Assembly (NCBI GenBank): GCA_964580675.1
Contig: CAZOLI010000042.1
Location: 1-19,888 of the forward strand
From: CAZOLI01 sp964580675
Lineage (GTDB): Bacteria > Planctomycetota > MHYJ01 > CAYXQY01
Reading direction: 5' to 3'
DNA length: 19,888 bases
Shown here: piece after piece, positions 1 through 7,935 of the stretch
Position numbering within the stretch: the stretch's first letter is position 1
Layout: the number at the start of each line of letters is the position of its first letter
The notes under the pieces: model-generated
Seen by the model: only the letters and a program-made list of their open reading frames with translations
What the model was told of the DNA's origin: nothing
Database searches by the model: none
Program-made: the position numbers and the translations under genes

Positions 1-139
1 CGGGAAACCGGCCCCGGAGAGAACGGCGTCCAAGATCTGTCCTTCCAGCTTTTTTTGTTTGTTCACACACGTTCCGGATCAATTTACCGGTAAAAACCCG
101 GGGAACGCACCTGTTTTTCAGCCTGGCCTGCAGGGGGTT

Positions 140-183
140 TTGAACTTCGGGTGAAATCTATGCAATATGGTGAATGCAATTCA
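140..183 (+). promoter_or_regulatory. Possible promoter/operator upstream of the GNAT gene
   Basis: A TTGAAC element (140-145) lies 17 nt before CAATAT (163-168), a weak match to a sigma70-type promoter. Immediately downstream, TGAATGCAATTCA (171-183) has the half-sites TGAAT and ATTCA in inverted orientation with a 3-nt spacer. The ArgR/AhrC box has the same half-sites with a 4-nt spacer, so the match is imperfect. ATGCAAT also occurs twice in direct orientation (160-166 and 174-180). Arginine control would fit an ArgA-like enzyme, but this is inference. Confidence 0.25.
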
Positions 184-212
184 TTTAACGGTTCTGTTTC
201 CATCGGTTCGCC

Positions 213-773
213 ATGACTGATTTTCGCGTTGAGCGAGCAAGCGACGAGCACACCGTCCACGCCGAAAAAATCTCCCGGCTAATTAAGGAAAGTGCAAAAG
301 AGCGGGAAACCGGTGTGGCCAGACGCCCTCCGGCGTATATTTCCGAAAAAATGGAGGAGGGAAAGGCAATAGTGGCCCTGACGGAAGAAGACGAGGAACT
401 GGCCGGGTTCAGTTACATCGAATCCTGGAGCGGCAAGGAGTACGTGGCGAACTCCGGTCTGATCGTGGCTCCGGAATACCGCGGCCAGGGGCTCGGTCGC
501 CGGATCAAGGAGGCCATCTTTGACCTGTCGCGGGAGATGTTTCCGGACGCAAGAATATTTGGTATTACCACAAGCCCGGCGGTGATGAAAATTAATTCCG
601 ACCTCGGTTTTAGGCCCGTTGTGTTTGAGGATCTGACCCGGGACGATGAATTCTGGAGTGGATGTCAGTCCTGTCCGAACTACGAAATTCTGCAGCAAAA
701 CGACCGGAAAAATTGCCTCTGCACCGCCATGCTTTACGACCCGGAGAAGGAGGAAAAGGAAGAAACGGAATAA
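213..773 (+). CDS. GNAT-family N-acetyltransferase, ArgA-like type with C-terminal cysteine cluster
   Basis: This 186-residue protein is a soluble acetyl-CoA-dependent N-acetyltransferase. The acetyl-CoA pyrophosphate-binding motif is RGQGLG (residues 90-95), preceded by the beta-4 strand ANSGLIVAPEY and followed by a long helix. The C-terminal part has four cysteines as CxxC (151, 154) and CxC (168, 170). From memory it closely resembles a Bacteroidota-type GNAT protein often encoded beside argG and proposed to act in arginine biosynthesis as an N-acetylglutamate synthase-like enzyme; that role is inferred from family resemblance only, and no arg gene lies in this window. The ATG at 213 has no clear Shine-Dalgarno sequence, but the N-terminus starts at a normal place for a GNAT fold. 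A short hairpin follows the stop codon, so it appears to be the last or only gene of its unit. Confidence 0.85.
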   Translation: MTDFRVERASDEHTVHAEKISRLIKESAKERETGVARRPPAYISEKMEEGKAIVALTEEDEELAGFSYIESWSGKEYVANSGLIVAPEYRGQGLGRRIKEAIFDLSREMFPDARIFGITTSPAVMKINSDLGFRPVVFEDLTRDDEFWSGCQSCPNYEILQQNDRKNCLCTAMLYDPEKEEKEETE

Positions 774-778
774 CCCGA

Positions 779-812
779 ACCGGTTCCGGTGTTGCTTTGC
801 TCCGGCGGTTTT
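779..812 (+). terminator. Probable intrinsic terminator after the GNAT gene
   Basis: ACCG (779-782) and CCGG (786-789) pair with CCGG (802-805) and CGGT (806-809), giving an 8-bp stem with a 3-nt bulge and a 12-nt loop, followed by TTTTGTATT. It begins 5 nt after the GNAT stop codon. The T-run is short, so it may be weak. Confidence 0.4.
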
Positions 813-841
813 GTATTAAAATAGAATAGTAACGGTACAAT
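811..841 (+). promoter_or_regulatory. Weak candidate promoter for the EF-hand gene
   Basis: The AT-rich stretch before the EF-hand gene contains TACAAT (836-841, five of six consensus -10 bases) with TTGTAT (811-816) 19 nt upstream. The spacer is longer than ideal and the -35 match is poor. It would start transcription roughly 30 nt before the GTG start at 881. Confidence 0.25.
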
Positions 842-880
842 AATCCATAAATTGTCATAAAACTCTCCTGGAGGTTCACC

Positions 881-1915
881 GTGAACAAACCGAGTTTGGT
901 CGTAAACGCTGTTGCGTCTGTTCTGATTCTCATTTCCTCGATGGGGTCGTTGTACGGACAGGGAGCGGGATCAACACCCCCTGCGATAAAGAAGATCAAC
1001 AGGCAGGTGGAAAGAGGCAATCCAGCGTTGAACGACAGACAGAACAGGACGCTCCGGGAGTTCGTAAAAAAGGAGGAATTTCGTCGACTGGCGAATCGCC
1101 TGAAAGAGGTGTCCGACCTGAACTCGAACGGAAAACGGGATAAGTACGAGAAGGAGTTTTTGAACCTTTATTTCACGAAAAGCCGCGGGACGTTTAACGA
1201 ACTCTGGAGCAAGGTTGAAAGCGGTCAAAAAGCCCCTGATTTTGTCCCTGCCGGGGGAGGGAAGAAGAGAAAGAGAGATGGGCTGAACGGCATTGAAGAA
1301 GGCCTGGACCGAGCTCGTTCCGCGCTGGCGTCAGCTCGCAAAAAAGCAAAGAACGACAAAAAAGGGAAAAAAGACAAACTTGATCAGTTCGAAAAGAAGT
1401 TTGACCGCGACGAAAACGGCAAGCTGTCCCGGAAGGAACGGAGGGAGATGAAGAAACACCTCCGGCAGAATCCCGTGGTAAAATTTGCCCGTTCGCTCCG
1501 GGACCGGTTCCTATCGCGAAAGAACCAGATACTGGAAAACCCATCGGACAGAAACGTTCGGGATCAACCCGTTCGGTTACTGGCCACGTCCCTGCGATCC
1601 GAGTTTCTCGATCGGATTACCCACCACGGAATGAAGGCGATGGGAGAGGCCGATGGCAACGGAAATAAGCGTATTGATCCGGATGAAGAGGCGTCATTCC
1701 TGGAGGCCTTTCGAAAACGTGTGGAGAACATACCCGACGGAAAACGGAACGGAGCCGGAGGAAAAGGAAAGAAGGGCAAAAAGGGCAGAAAAGGGAAGAA
1801 GGGGAAAAAAGGAAAAGGAGGCGACAAAGGGAAGAAAGGAAGGCGAGGCGGGGGTTCCGGTCCCGGAAACAAAGGTCCCGGAAAAGGTCCCGGGAAAGGC
1901 CCCGGCGGTTCCTGA
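881..1915 (+). CDS. Secreted EF-hand protein with basic Gly/Lys/Pro-rich tail
   Basis: This 344-residue protein has an N-terminal signal peptide (a hydrophobic core around residues 6-22, likely cleaved near LYG-Q at 25-27), so it is probably exported. Three EF-hand-type calcium loops are visible: D79-x-N81-x-N83-G with E90, D175-x-D177-x-N179-G with E186, and D258-x-N260-x-N262 with E269. The second and third are near-perfect 12-residue loops. The rest is highly charged, with lysine-rich segments around 153-166 and a tail from about 287 made almost only of Gly, Lys, Arg and Pro. The GTG start is supported by GGAGG (870-874) six nt upstream. The substrate or partner is unknown; calcium-responsive binding to acidic polymers or the cell surface is possible. 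No catalytic domain is recognised. Confidence 0.75.
   Translation: MNKPSLVVNAVASVLILISSMGSLYGQGAGSTPPAIKKINRQVERGNPALNDRQNRTLREFVKKEEFRRLANRLKEVSDLNSNGKRDKYEKEFLNLYFTKSRGTFNELWSKVESGQKAPDFVPAGGGKKRKRDGLNGIEEGLDRARSALASARKKAKNDKKGKKDKLDQFEKKFDRDENGKLSRKERREMKKHLRQNPVVKFARSLRDRFLSRKNQILENPSDRNVRDQPVRLLATSLRSEFLDRITHHGMKAMGEADGNGNKRIDPDEEASFLEAFRKRVENIPDGKRNGAGGKGKKGKKGRKGKKGKKGKGGDKGKKGRRGGGSGPGNKGPGKGPGKGPGGS
1859..1908 (+). repeat. Short tandem repeat encoding Gly-Pro-Gly-Lys units
   Basis: Four degenerate units based on GGTCCCGGAAAA run head to tail (1859-1873, 1874-1885, 1886-1897, 1898-1908) and encode the Pro-Gly-Lys-Gly end of the EF-hand protein. The tract is likely to vary in copy number by slippage. 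Confidence 0.7.
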
Positions 1916-1946
1916 TCCGTTCTCCGGACCGGTTTTCGGGTTTGGA

Positions 1947-4124
1947 TTATTTTGCCGTCACAAGGAATTCCTCGGTTCGGGACGGATCCATCGGCCGGCA
2001 ATGCAGGTATCCCTGGTACAGTTCACAGCCGTATTCCTGCAGTATTTCTAACTGGTGTTCCTCCTCCACACCTTCGGCCAGAACCCGGAGATCCATGTTC
2101 CGGCACATGTTAATGATTGCGCGAACCAGGTTTTTGTTCGTACCGTCCCGGGACAGGTTATGAATGAAGGACGTGTCGATTTTGAGCATGTCCACCGGAA
2201 ACTCGGACAGGTATTGCAGGGAGGAGTAACCGGTACCAAAATCATCGATGGCCACCTGTACCCCGAATTTTTTTAGTTTCTCCATGATTTTTTTGGTGTA
2301 TTCCACGTCCTCCATCGCTTCGGTTTCGGTGATTTCCAGCTGGAGCAGTTCGGGGTCAAGCCCCGTTTCGGTAAGAATGTTGTTGACCGTGCCGAGGTAT
2401 TTTTCTTTTTGCACAAATTCAACAGCGGAGATGTTTACCGAAATCTGGAGGGGATGTTTCCGTTGTTCGTTCCACTTCGCGGTTTGCTGACAGGCCCGGG
2501 AAAGAATTCGCTTTCCGAGCCGCGACATCTGTCCAATGGTCTGGGCAAGGGAGATGATGTAGGAGGGAGAGATGTATCCGTGCTCCGGATGGTTCCACCT
2601 CACGAGGGCTTCCATACCCGTGACATCTCCGGTGGGAATAAACACGAAGGGCTGGTAAAACACCTCCAGTTCATCGTTCTTCAGGGCCGATCGAAGGTCG
2701 TTTTCAAGCTCCAGCTCCTCTCGCTCACTGAGTTTCATTCGCGGTTCGTATACGCTTATACGATTCCCCACTTCGTGGCTTGTTTCCCGCAGCGCCGCGC
2801 TGGTCTGACGGAGAAGTTCCCCCCGGGTGTTCCCGTGTGTCGGGAGTATGGAAATACCGAATTTCCCCGAAATTTGAAGTGTGGCGTCGTTTAATTTGAG
2901 GGGACGTTTGATTTCGTCAAGCACTTTACGGGCCAGGTTCTCCGGGTCGAACTCCTCGACGTCCTCCTCGGAAACCAGAATGCCGAATTGATCGCCCACC
3001 AGCCGTCCGACCACCGCTTCGGGCAGGGTGTTGGTGATGCGGTTTGCCGTAATCACGATGAGTTGATCTCCGGCGGAGTGGCCGAGAATTTCGTTGATCC
3101 GCCCCACGTTTGACAGGTCCAGGCGAAGAAACGCCAGTTTCGTTCCGTTCTCCTTGGCCTGGTCCACGTGATCCTGTAATATTTCCAGGTATTTTAACCG
3201 GTTGGGAAGGTCCGTGAGATGATCCCGGTAGGCAAAATACTGAATTTGTTCTTCTTTTTTCTTCTGCTCGGTCACGTCTCGAAAGCACCAGACCCGCCCC
3301 CGGAACTCTCCTTCCACGAATCGGGGACTTGAATACCGTTCAAACACCCGGCCGTCCTTGAATTCAATCAGGTCTGTGCTCCGGGTTTCCGGGTCCTCCA
3401 TTAACTCCCGAATTCGTTTCTCAAATTTTTCCGGATCCTCCAGTTGATCGAGCACGTAGGAGATGGCTTCCTGATCTTCCCCGATGGCAAGAACGTCGTC
3501 GGGCAGGTTCCACATCTCCGCAAATGTTTCGTTGTACCGTTTGATCTTTCCTTTTTGGTCCACCACCAGAACGCCCTCATCCATGGATTGAATGGTTGCT
3601 TCAATCTGGGAGAGGGAATCTTTCAGTTTTATGGAATTAATTTCGTGTTCGAGGATGATACAGACCTGGTCCCGCAGGTGACGGAGGGTTTCGAGGTCCT
3701 CGTTCGGAAACGTGCGGCGTTCGGTGTGAAAAGCGCCAAGTGTGCCCAGGCAGTGGTTCTGTTCCAGGACCTGAAGCGGCATGCCGGCAAAGGCCCCTAT
3801 CGAGGACGACGGGTTCGGGGTCAGCTCGTCGGGCAACTGGTGATCGTCCGCCGTGTTTGGTATGACGGTTGCGTCTTCCTGACGAACCGGATGACGGCAA
3901 AATGGACGGACGTCTTCCCGGGGGACGGTTCCCTCCTCGGTGTGATGTTTGATCTTCAACTCTTCTCCGTTCCAGAAGGCCAGAACCATCTTGTCGACCT
4001 CCAGGGCGTCACGGGCCAGGGTGGTTAATTCATCCAGTTGTTTGGACGTGGAGTCATCCAGCAGGTTCTCCTGCGAAAGCCGGTGAAGGTAGGTTTCCTC
4101 GTCCGTTGTGCCCGAATTTTTCAT
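1947..4124 (-). CDS. GAF-PAS-GGDEF-EAL protein, probable c-di-GMP phosphodiesterase
   Basis: This 725-residue cytoplasmic signalling protein has a GAF-like domain (about 25-162), a PAS domain (about 172-285, with MDEGVLVVDQKGKI), a GGDEF domain (about 295-460) and an EAL domain (about 470-720). The GGDEF signature is VGDQF (376-380) and the metal/substrate region is altered (LDLSNVGRINE), so cyclase activity is probably lost; it may still bind GTP as a regulatory domain. The EAL domain keeps the usual catalytic set: E505 in EALVRW, N564, E597, D627-D628 in DDFGTGYSSL, K648, E684 and Q704. The expected reaction is hydrolysis of cyclic di-GMP to pGpG, controlled by signals read by GAF and PAS. 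There is no signal peptide or membrane segment. It converges with the EF-hand gene, 31 bp apart at their 3' ends, and has no obvious operon partner. Confidence 0.92.
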   Translation of the reverse strand: MKNSGTTDEETYLHRLSQENLLDDSTSKQLDELTTLARDALEVDKMVLAFWNGEELKIKHHTEEGTVPREDVRPFCRHPVRQEDATVIPNTADDHQLPDELTPNPSSSIGAFAGMPLQVLEQNHCLGTLGAFHTERRTFPNEDLETLRHLRDQVCIILEHEINSIKLKDSLSQIEATIQSMDEGVLVVDQKGKIKRYNETFAEMWNLPDDVLAIGEDQEAISYVLDQLEDPEKFEKRIRELMEDPETRSTDLIEFKDGRVFERYSSPRFVEGEFRGRVWCFRDVTEQKKKEEQIQYFAYRDHLTDLPNRLKYLEILQDHVDQAKENGTKLAFLRLDLSNVGRINEILGHSAGDQLIVITANRITNTLPEAVVGRLVGDQFGILVSEEDVEEFDPENLARKVLDEIKRPLKLNDATLQISGKFGISILPTHGNTRGELLRQTSAALRETSHEVGNRISVYEPRMKLSEREELELENDLRSALKNDELEVFYQPFVFIPTGDVTGMEALVRWNHPEHGYISPSYIISLAQTIGQMSRLGKRILSRACQQTAKWNEQRKHPLQISVNISAVEFVQKEKYLGTVNNILTETGLDPELLQLEITETEAMEDVEYTKKIMEKLKKFGVQVAIDDFGTGYSSLQYLSEFPVDMLKIDTSFIHNLSRDGTNKNLVRAIINMCRNMDLRVLAEGVEEEHQLEILQEYGCELYQGYLHCRPMDPSRTEEFLVTAK

Positions 4125-4462
4125 GTTTATTGCCCGCTGGATTCTGTTTGACCGGATTGTTTGGGTTTGAGTTTTTCTTCTCTTCCCATTCCGTTTTCCT
4201 CATTCCGGTTTTGTACTCCCGGTCAGAGGCACCTGTTTACCTTTGCGGATTTTTCCGTTTCCCCTTTTGATCGGTACCCAGGGGCTCATGGTCCCTTTCA
4301 CATCGATCCACCACCCTGCCATTTGTGTTGTAAATCATTTTTCCGGGAGTTACAAGTTTATGGTCAACCGAATCGGTCATGAGGCAACCGGTATTCCGGG
4401 TTTTTTTTTCGTTTCCGGCCGTTGCCCCCCCTCTTCGAAATCCCGGCTGCCGAGCAGGTTCT
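4125..4462. other. Intergenic region between the EAL gene and the transglutaminase gene
   Basis: These 338 bp hold the promoter region of the EAL gene and the 3' flank of the moxR operon. No convincing gene was found; open frames here have neither ribosome-binding sites nor recognisable products. The only structured element is the terminator-like hairpin at 4386-4409. Confidence 0.6.
4386..4409 (+). terminator. Terminator-like hairpin with nine T residues, plus-strand orientation
   Basis: AACCGG (4386-4391), loop TATT, then CCGGGTT with one bulged G, running into nine T (4401-4409). In RNA from the plus strand this is a short GC stem followed by a U-run, as in an intrinsic terminator. Both flanking genes are on the minus strand, so its use is unclear: it may stop antisense transcription towards the transglutaminase gene. 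Confidence 0.35.
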
Positions 4463-6778
4463 TCAGGTTTTGGGCGTTTGGTCCGACATGCCGGAACGTC
4501 GGGCAAGTTCGAGGAGTTCCTCGAGTTGATCTTCCGAAAGGGACCGGTTGCCGAACCGAAATTTGTAATACGCCTGTACAACACGGTAAGCCGGTTTGGC
4601 AATGGATGGGTTCGTGATGTCGTCGATCCATTCCCGGGGGGTATCGGAGCGTTTTACGGTGTGACCCTGGTCGCGAAGACTCTTTCGAAGTTGCTGCAGG
4701 ATTTTCTTGCCGGGATCACTCTCGGACGTCAGTACATTCTGGAGCCGGTCGCCGGTGCCCGCGTCCTGTCCGGAAAACAGGAACACCCAGATCAGGAAGG
4801 CAAACGGCACGAGAAGAATCAGGAAGATCCAGGGGGAGGCGCTCATCCAGGCCGCGAGTTTGGTCAGGAGGTCTACCGGACCGGATTCCGGATTTTTCCC
4901 ATAATTCTGTATGTAATGACCGAGGGACGTATCCTTATCAGCGTCGGGCTCTGGAGGAGACGAATCCGGTTCATCCTCGCCCACGACCGTTTCGAGATCC
5001 TCCGCCTGTCCGTTTCCACTCGTTGAGGTCAAATTGTTGGCCCCCGGATCAAATGCCTCCGCCGGTGTCGGATCGAACACAAGCCATCCATCCGAGGGAT
5101 CATGGACTTCCACCCAGGCGTGTGCATGCCTTGATCGAACTGTCAGGGCGTTGTGGTTGTCACTCCATTCCCTTGCGACAAAGCCCCCCACAAGACGGGC
5201 GGGGATATCCAGCGAACGGAGCAATAGCACCATTGCAGAGGCGAACTGTGTGCAGTATCCTCGTTTTTTTCGCGTGACAAATTCCAGAATCGGATCTCGC
5301 TGACCGGCCCCATCAAATTTCAGAGTGTACTCAAACGGTTCCGATCGAAGGTGCTTCTCAATGGTCCGGGCGGTTTGTCTGATGGATTTCCCCTCCGGAA
5401 CTATATTACGAGAGGTGTCTCGAAATGCCTGTTTCAGGGAACCCGGAGTCACATTTGCGTATTTTTCCTGCACCGTTTCCGGATCTACGGAGGGGTAACG
5501 TCGTCGTCCGGACGTCATCATGGCAAACCGAACCCGATATTTGGACGGAAAATTTTCGGACGGAACACGGAATTCTCCTCCGGGTGATATTTTGAAGTAA
5601 GGATTTCCACACTTTACCGCAGCCGTGCCATAGGGGAGGGGAAGATATTCATCCCGGGTGCGCAGCACGTCCACCATCATTGTTCGGTATCCGGCGGATG
5701 ATACGTCCGGGTTGTGCGCGGGGGGAAATGTGCTCCACTGTCCCATTGGGTTGGTCTTTTTGGTTTGAAACTCATTGTCGGTTTTCCATGTTCCGTTCGA
5801 ATACGTCGTATAGACTCGACTGCGGAGGTATAATGGTCGTTCGGGTCGAACGAAATTGTTGTTCTCCTCCCGTACCTTTACCCGTAATACCGGATCTAAA
5901 CTCGCTTTCAGACGGGTGAGATCCTGTAATTTAAGCTGATCCGGCGTTGAGCCCGTTGTTCGTACCTGCGTCTGTTTTATTGAGCCGATCCGGTGTTCGC
6001 TTTTTGATTTTTTCCCGTTTCGGGTATCGGACATGAACCAGGAAATTCTCGGGAACAGGAAAAAGAGAAGAAGACCGGGAACAAGCGCGAGTATGGTGAG
6101 GGAAAGCCCGCTAAAAATGGTTGAAACGATGGAGGGGGAGCGATTTTCCGTCTGATTGTTTTTTCTGTTTGACGACGTTCTGGATCGGGGCGATTCACGG
6201 TTTCCGCGGGGGGTTCGAGTCCGTTTGGCGTTTGGCGATTTCGGTGCGGCGTTTCGAGCCATTTCGGTTGAAAGGAGGGCAAATACGGAAAGCAGGAGGC
6301 CGGGCACAAACCAGGAAAGCGATAGGTTCGGTCCCGAGGCAACCGTTCCGTTCAGGAGCAGGAGCAGAGAAAAGAAGGTGATGACGTTGTGTTCGAATGT
6401 GTCTAATTCGCGCAGAACCAGCAAACAGAGGCAGGCCACGCCAAAAAGATCCGCCAGAAAAAGGAACAGGGGAATTGATGGTTCCGACAGGGGACGACCG
6501 AGGAGGGAAACCGCCGTAATGATGCCCAGAGAGAAAATACACCCCGGTGCGTAAAACGGGTCCGTTCGGGAGAATAGCACGTCCGGGCAACAATAAAGAC
6601 AGAAGCAGGAAACGAGACCAATTGTCAGGACCAGACCAAAAACCGTCCAGGAATTCGCCTCCGCATAGGTGCCGTAAAGAGACCAGGTAAGGAGGAAGAA
6701 GAGGAACGTTCGGAGGTGAGGTTCCAGGGAGGGGGGAACCGTCTCACTGTCTGGCGTAAGCCGTTTAATCCAGTTCAT
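4463..6778 (-). CDS. TgpA-type membrane transglutaminase-like protein (DUF3488 / Transglut_core / DUF4129)
   Basis: This 771-residue integral membrane protein has about seven hydrophobic segments in the first 245 residues (DUF3488/TgpA N-terminal region), a large extracytoplasmic part with a transglutaminase-like core, another membrane span (about 649-668) and a cytoplasmic DUF4129-like tail. The catalytic triad is visible: C509 in GYCTQFAS, H553 in HAWVEV and D569 in FDPTP. The ATG at 6776-6778 is chosen because it overlaps the stop of the DUF58 gene as ATGA, a sign of translational coupling; an upstream frame extension of 33 residues lies wholly inside the DUF58 gene and precedes the natural membrane N-terminus. 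In the known moxR-DUF58-tgpA gene set the enzyme is thought to act on the cell envelope; its substrate is not established here. It is the last gene of the operon. Confidence 0.92.
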   Translation of the reverse strand: MNWIKRLTPDSETVPPSLEPHLRTFLFFLLTWSLYGTYAEANSWTVFGLVLTIGLVSCFCLYCCPDVLFSRTDPFYAPGCIFSLGIITAVSLLGRPLSEPSIPLFLFLADLFGVACLCLLVLRELDTFEHNVITFFSLLLLLNGTVASGPNLSLSWFVPGLLLSVFALLSTEMARNAAPKSPNAKRTRTPRGNRESPRSRTSSNRKNNQTENRSPSIVSTIFSGLSLTILALVPGLLLFFLFPRISWFMSDTRNGKKSKSEHRIGSIKQTQVRTTGSTPDQLKLQDLTRLKASLDPVLRVKVREENNNFVRPERPLYLRSRVYTTYSNGTWKTDNEFQTKKTNPMGQWSTFPPAHNPDVSSAGYRTMMVDVLRTRDEYLPLPYGTAAVKCGNPYFKISPGGEFRVPSENFPSKYRVRFAMMTSGRRRYPSVDPETVQEKYANVTPGSLKQAFRDTSRNIVPEGKSIRQTARTIEKHLRSEPFEYTLKFDGAGQRDPILEFVTRKKRGYCTQFASAMVLLLRSLDIPARLVGGFVAREWSDNHNALTVRSRHAHAWVEVHDPSDGWLVFDPTPAEAFDPGANNLTSTSGNGQAEDLETVVGEDEPDSSPPEPDADKDTSLGHYIQNYGKNPESGPVDLLTKLAAWMSASPWIFLILLVPFAFLIWVFLFSGQDAGTGDRLQNVLTSESDPGKKILQQLRKSLRDQGHTVKRSDTPREWIDDITNPSIAKPAYRVVQAYYKFRFGNRSLSEDQLEELLELARRSGMSDQTPKT

Positions 6779-7920
6779 CGCTGAAATTGTCCCGGTAATT
6801 TTCGATTTGAAGCCCAGGATAGTTTGGCCGTGCTCTCGGGGCGCTGAAGGTCCAGCCACGTGGCATTCGGTGCCCATAGGGCATCGGCGTAAAGTGATCG
6901 GACCCGAAATCCGGTGCAGATGACGGTTTCTACTTCTTCGGTTTTCTTGGGATTCAGCTCCATGAATCCGCGTTTTCGGGAGGGATCGGCGTTTATCATA
7001 GCGTGTTCAACGGGGCTTGAACTGTCCCGCCCACCAATCAGCGAAAACCGGGACGAGGGATTCATGTTGAGGCGAACCCGTACGTCAAATCCCCGCCGGA
7101 GGAGTTCCTCCAGCAGCGCAAGGGAACCCCCGAGGATGTTTTCCACGATCCACTCCCGCCGGCGTTTCCGATGTTCCAGGACGGCGGTTTCAATGAGCAT
7201 CAGGCATCGTCCCCCGGGCAGGGCATCAAAAAGTTTTACGAGAAGTTGCTGAGAGGGGCGTGCAAGGGATTTCCAGTAAATCCGCCGTGGATCGTCTCCC
7301 TTTCTGTATTCCCGCAAACCGGCAAATTGGTCGGGCTGTGGAGAACGGGTTCCCCCACTGGTTCTTGTTCGTTTCATCAGATCCGGGAGAGCGGATGGTC
7401 GAAATTTTGCCTGCCGGGGAAAAACGGTAACCTCCTCCTGAAGCGGTATTCTGAAGCGACATCGAATTAAACCCATTGGGTAAGTGGACGAGACAACCAG
7501 AGCGTTCAACGGCACGCTCCCACGGTGGCGGGGCCGCAGACGAACGGAGGTTGCGGTCCGGTTCTGGTTGGTGTTTATGTGTCCGTCTCCGATGCTCATC
7601 TGTTCGTCGAACCAGCTTTCCCGTTCCGTAGTAATGTCCTCTTTCACCGATATCCTGATTGGGATGCGGACGGGATGTGGGGCCTCGACATGAATACGGT
7701 GCCAACCCGGTGAAAGGGCGTGATATCGATCCGGGAACGAACGGCTGTATTGAAGCCGGCGAAGTCGGAGCCAGCAGGCGAGGCCCGAGAACAGAAACAG
7801 GCCGCCGAAAAAACAGTACAGGAGGGAAAAGTAATTGTTTCCCGTCCAGAGAGCCATTCCCCCGGTCAGTATCCAGATATCGAGAAGAAGCCAGCCGGAC
7901 AGTGTGGGTTCAAAAGACAT
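6775..7920 (-). CDS. DUF58 family protein, MoxR-associated
   Basis: This 381-residue protein has two closely spaced hydrophobic segments at the N-terminus (about 8-27 and 30-50), so it is membrane anchored, followed by a soluble region. The DUF58 signature is clear at 201-220: LREYRKGDDPRRIYWKSLAR. The region after it resembles a degenerate von Willebrand A-type fold, as in other DUF58 proteins. Such proteins are always found with MoxR ATPases and are thought to be partners or substrates of their chaperone-like activity. The gene begins 15 nt after the moxR stop codon and its stop overlaps the start of the transglutaminase gene, so the three are co-transcribed. The ribosome-binding site is weak, consistent with coupling to moxR. 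Confidence 0.9.
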   Translation of the reverse strand: MSFEPTLSGWLLLDIWILTGGMALWTGNNYFSLLYCFFGGLFLFSGLACWLRLRRLQYSRSFPDRYHALSPGWHRIHVEAPHPVRIPIRISVKEDITTERESWFDEQMSIGDGHINTNQNRTATSVRLRPRHRGSVPLNALVVSSTYPMGLIRCRFRIPLQEEVTVFPRQAKFRPSALPDLMKRTRTSGGTRSPQPDQFAGLREYRKGDDPRRIYWKSLARPSQQLLVKLFDALPGGRCLMLIETAVLEHRKRRREWIVENILGGSLALLEELLRRGFDVRVRLNMNPSSRFSLIGGRDSSSPVEHAMINADPSRKRGFMELNPKKTEEVETVICTGFRVRSLYADALWAPNATWLDLQRPESTAKLSWASNRKLPGQFQR

Positions 7921-7935
7921 GGGCTATGAAAGGAT

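Noticed and set aside
4463..6877. Longer transglutaminase start at 6877
   Set aside because: The extra 33 residues lie inside the DUF58 gene; the ATG at 6778 forms an ATGA overlap with the DUF58 stop and gives the normal N-terminus.
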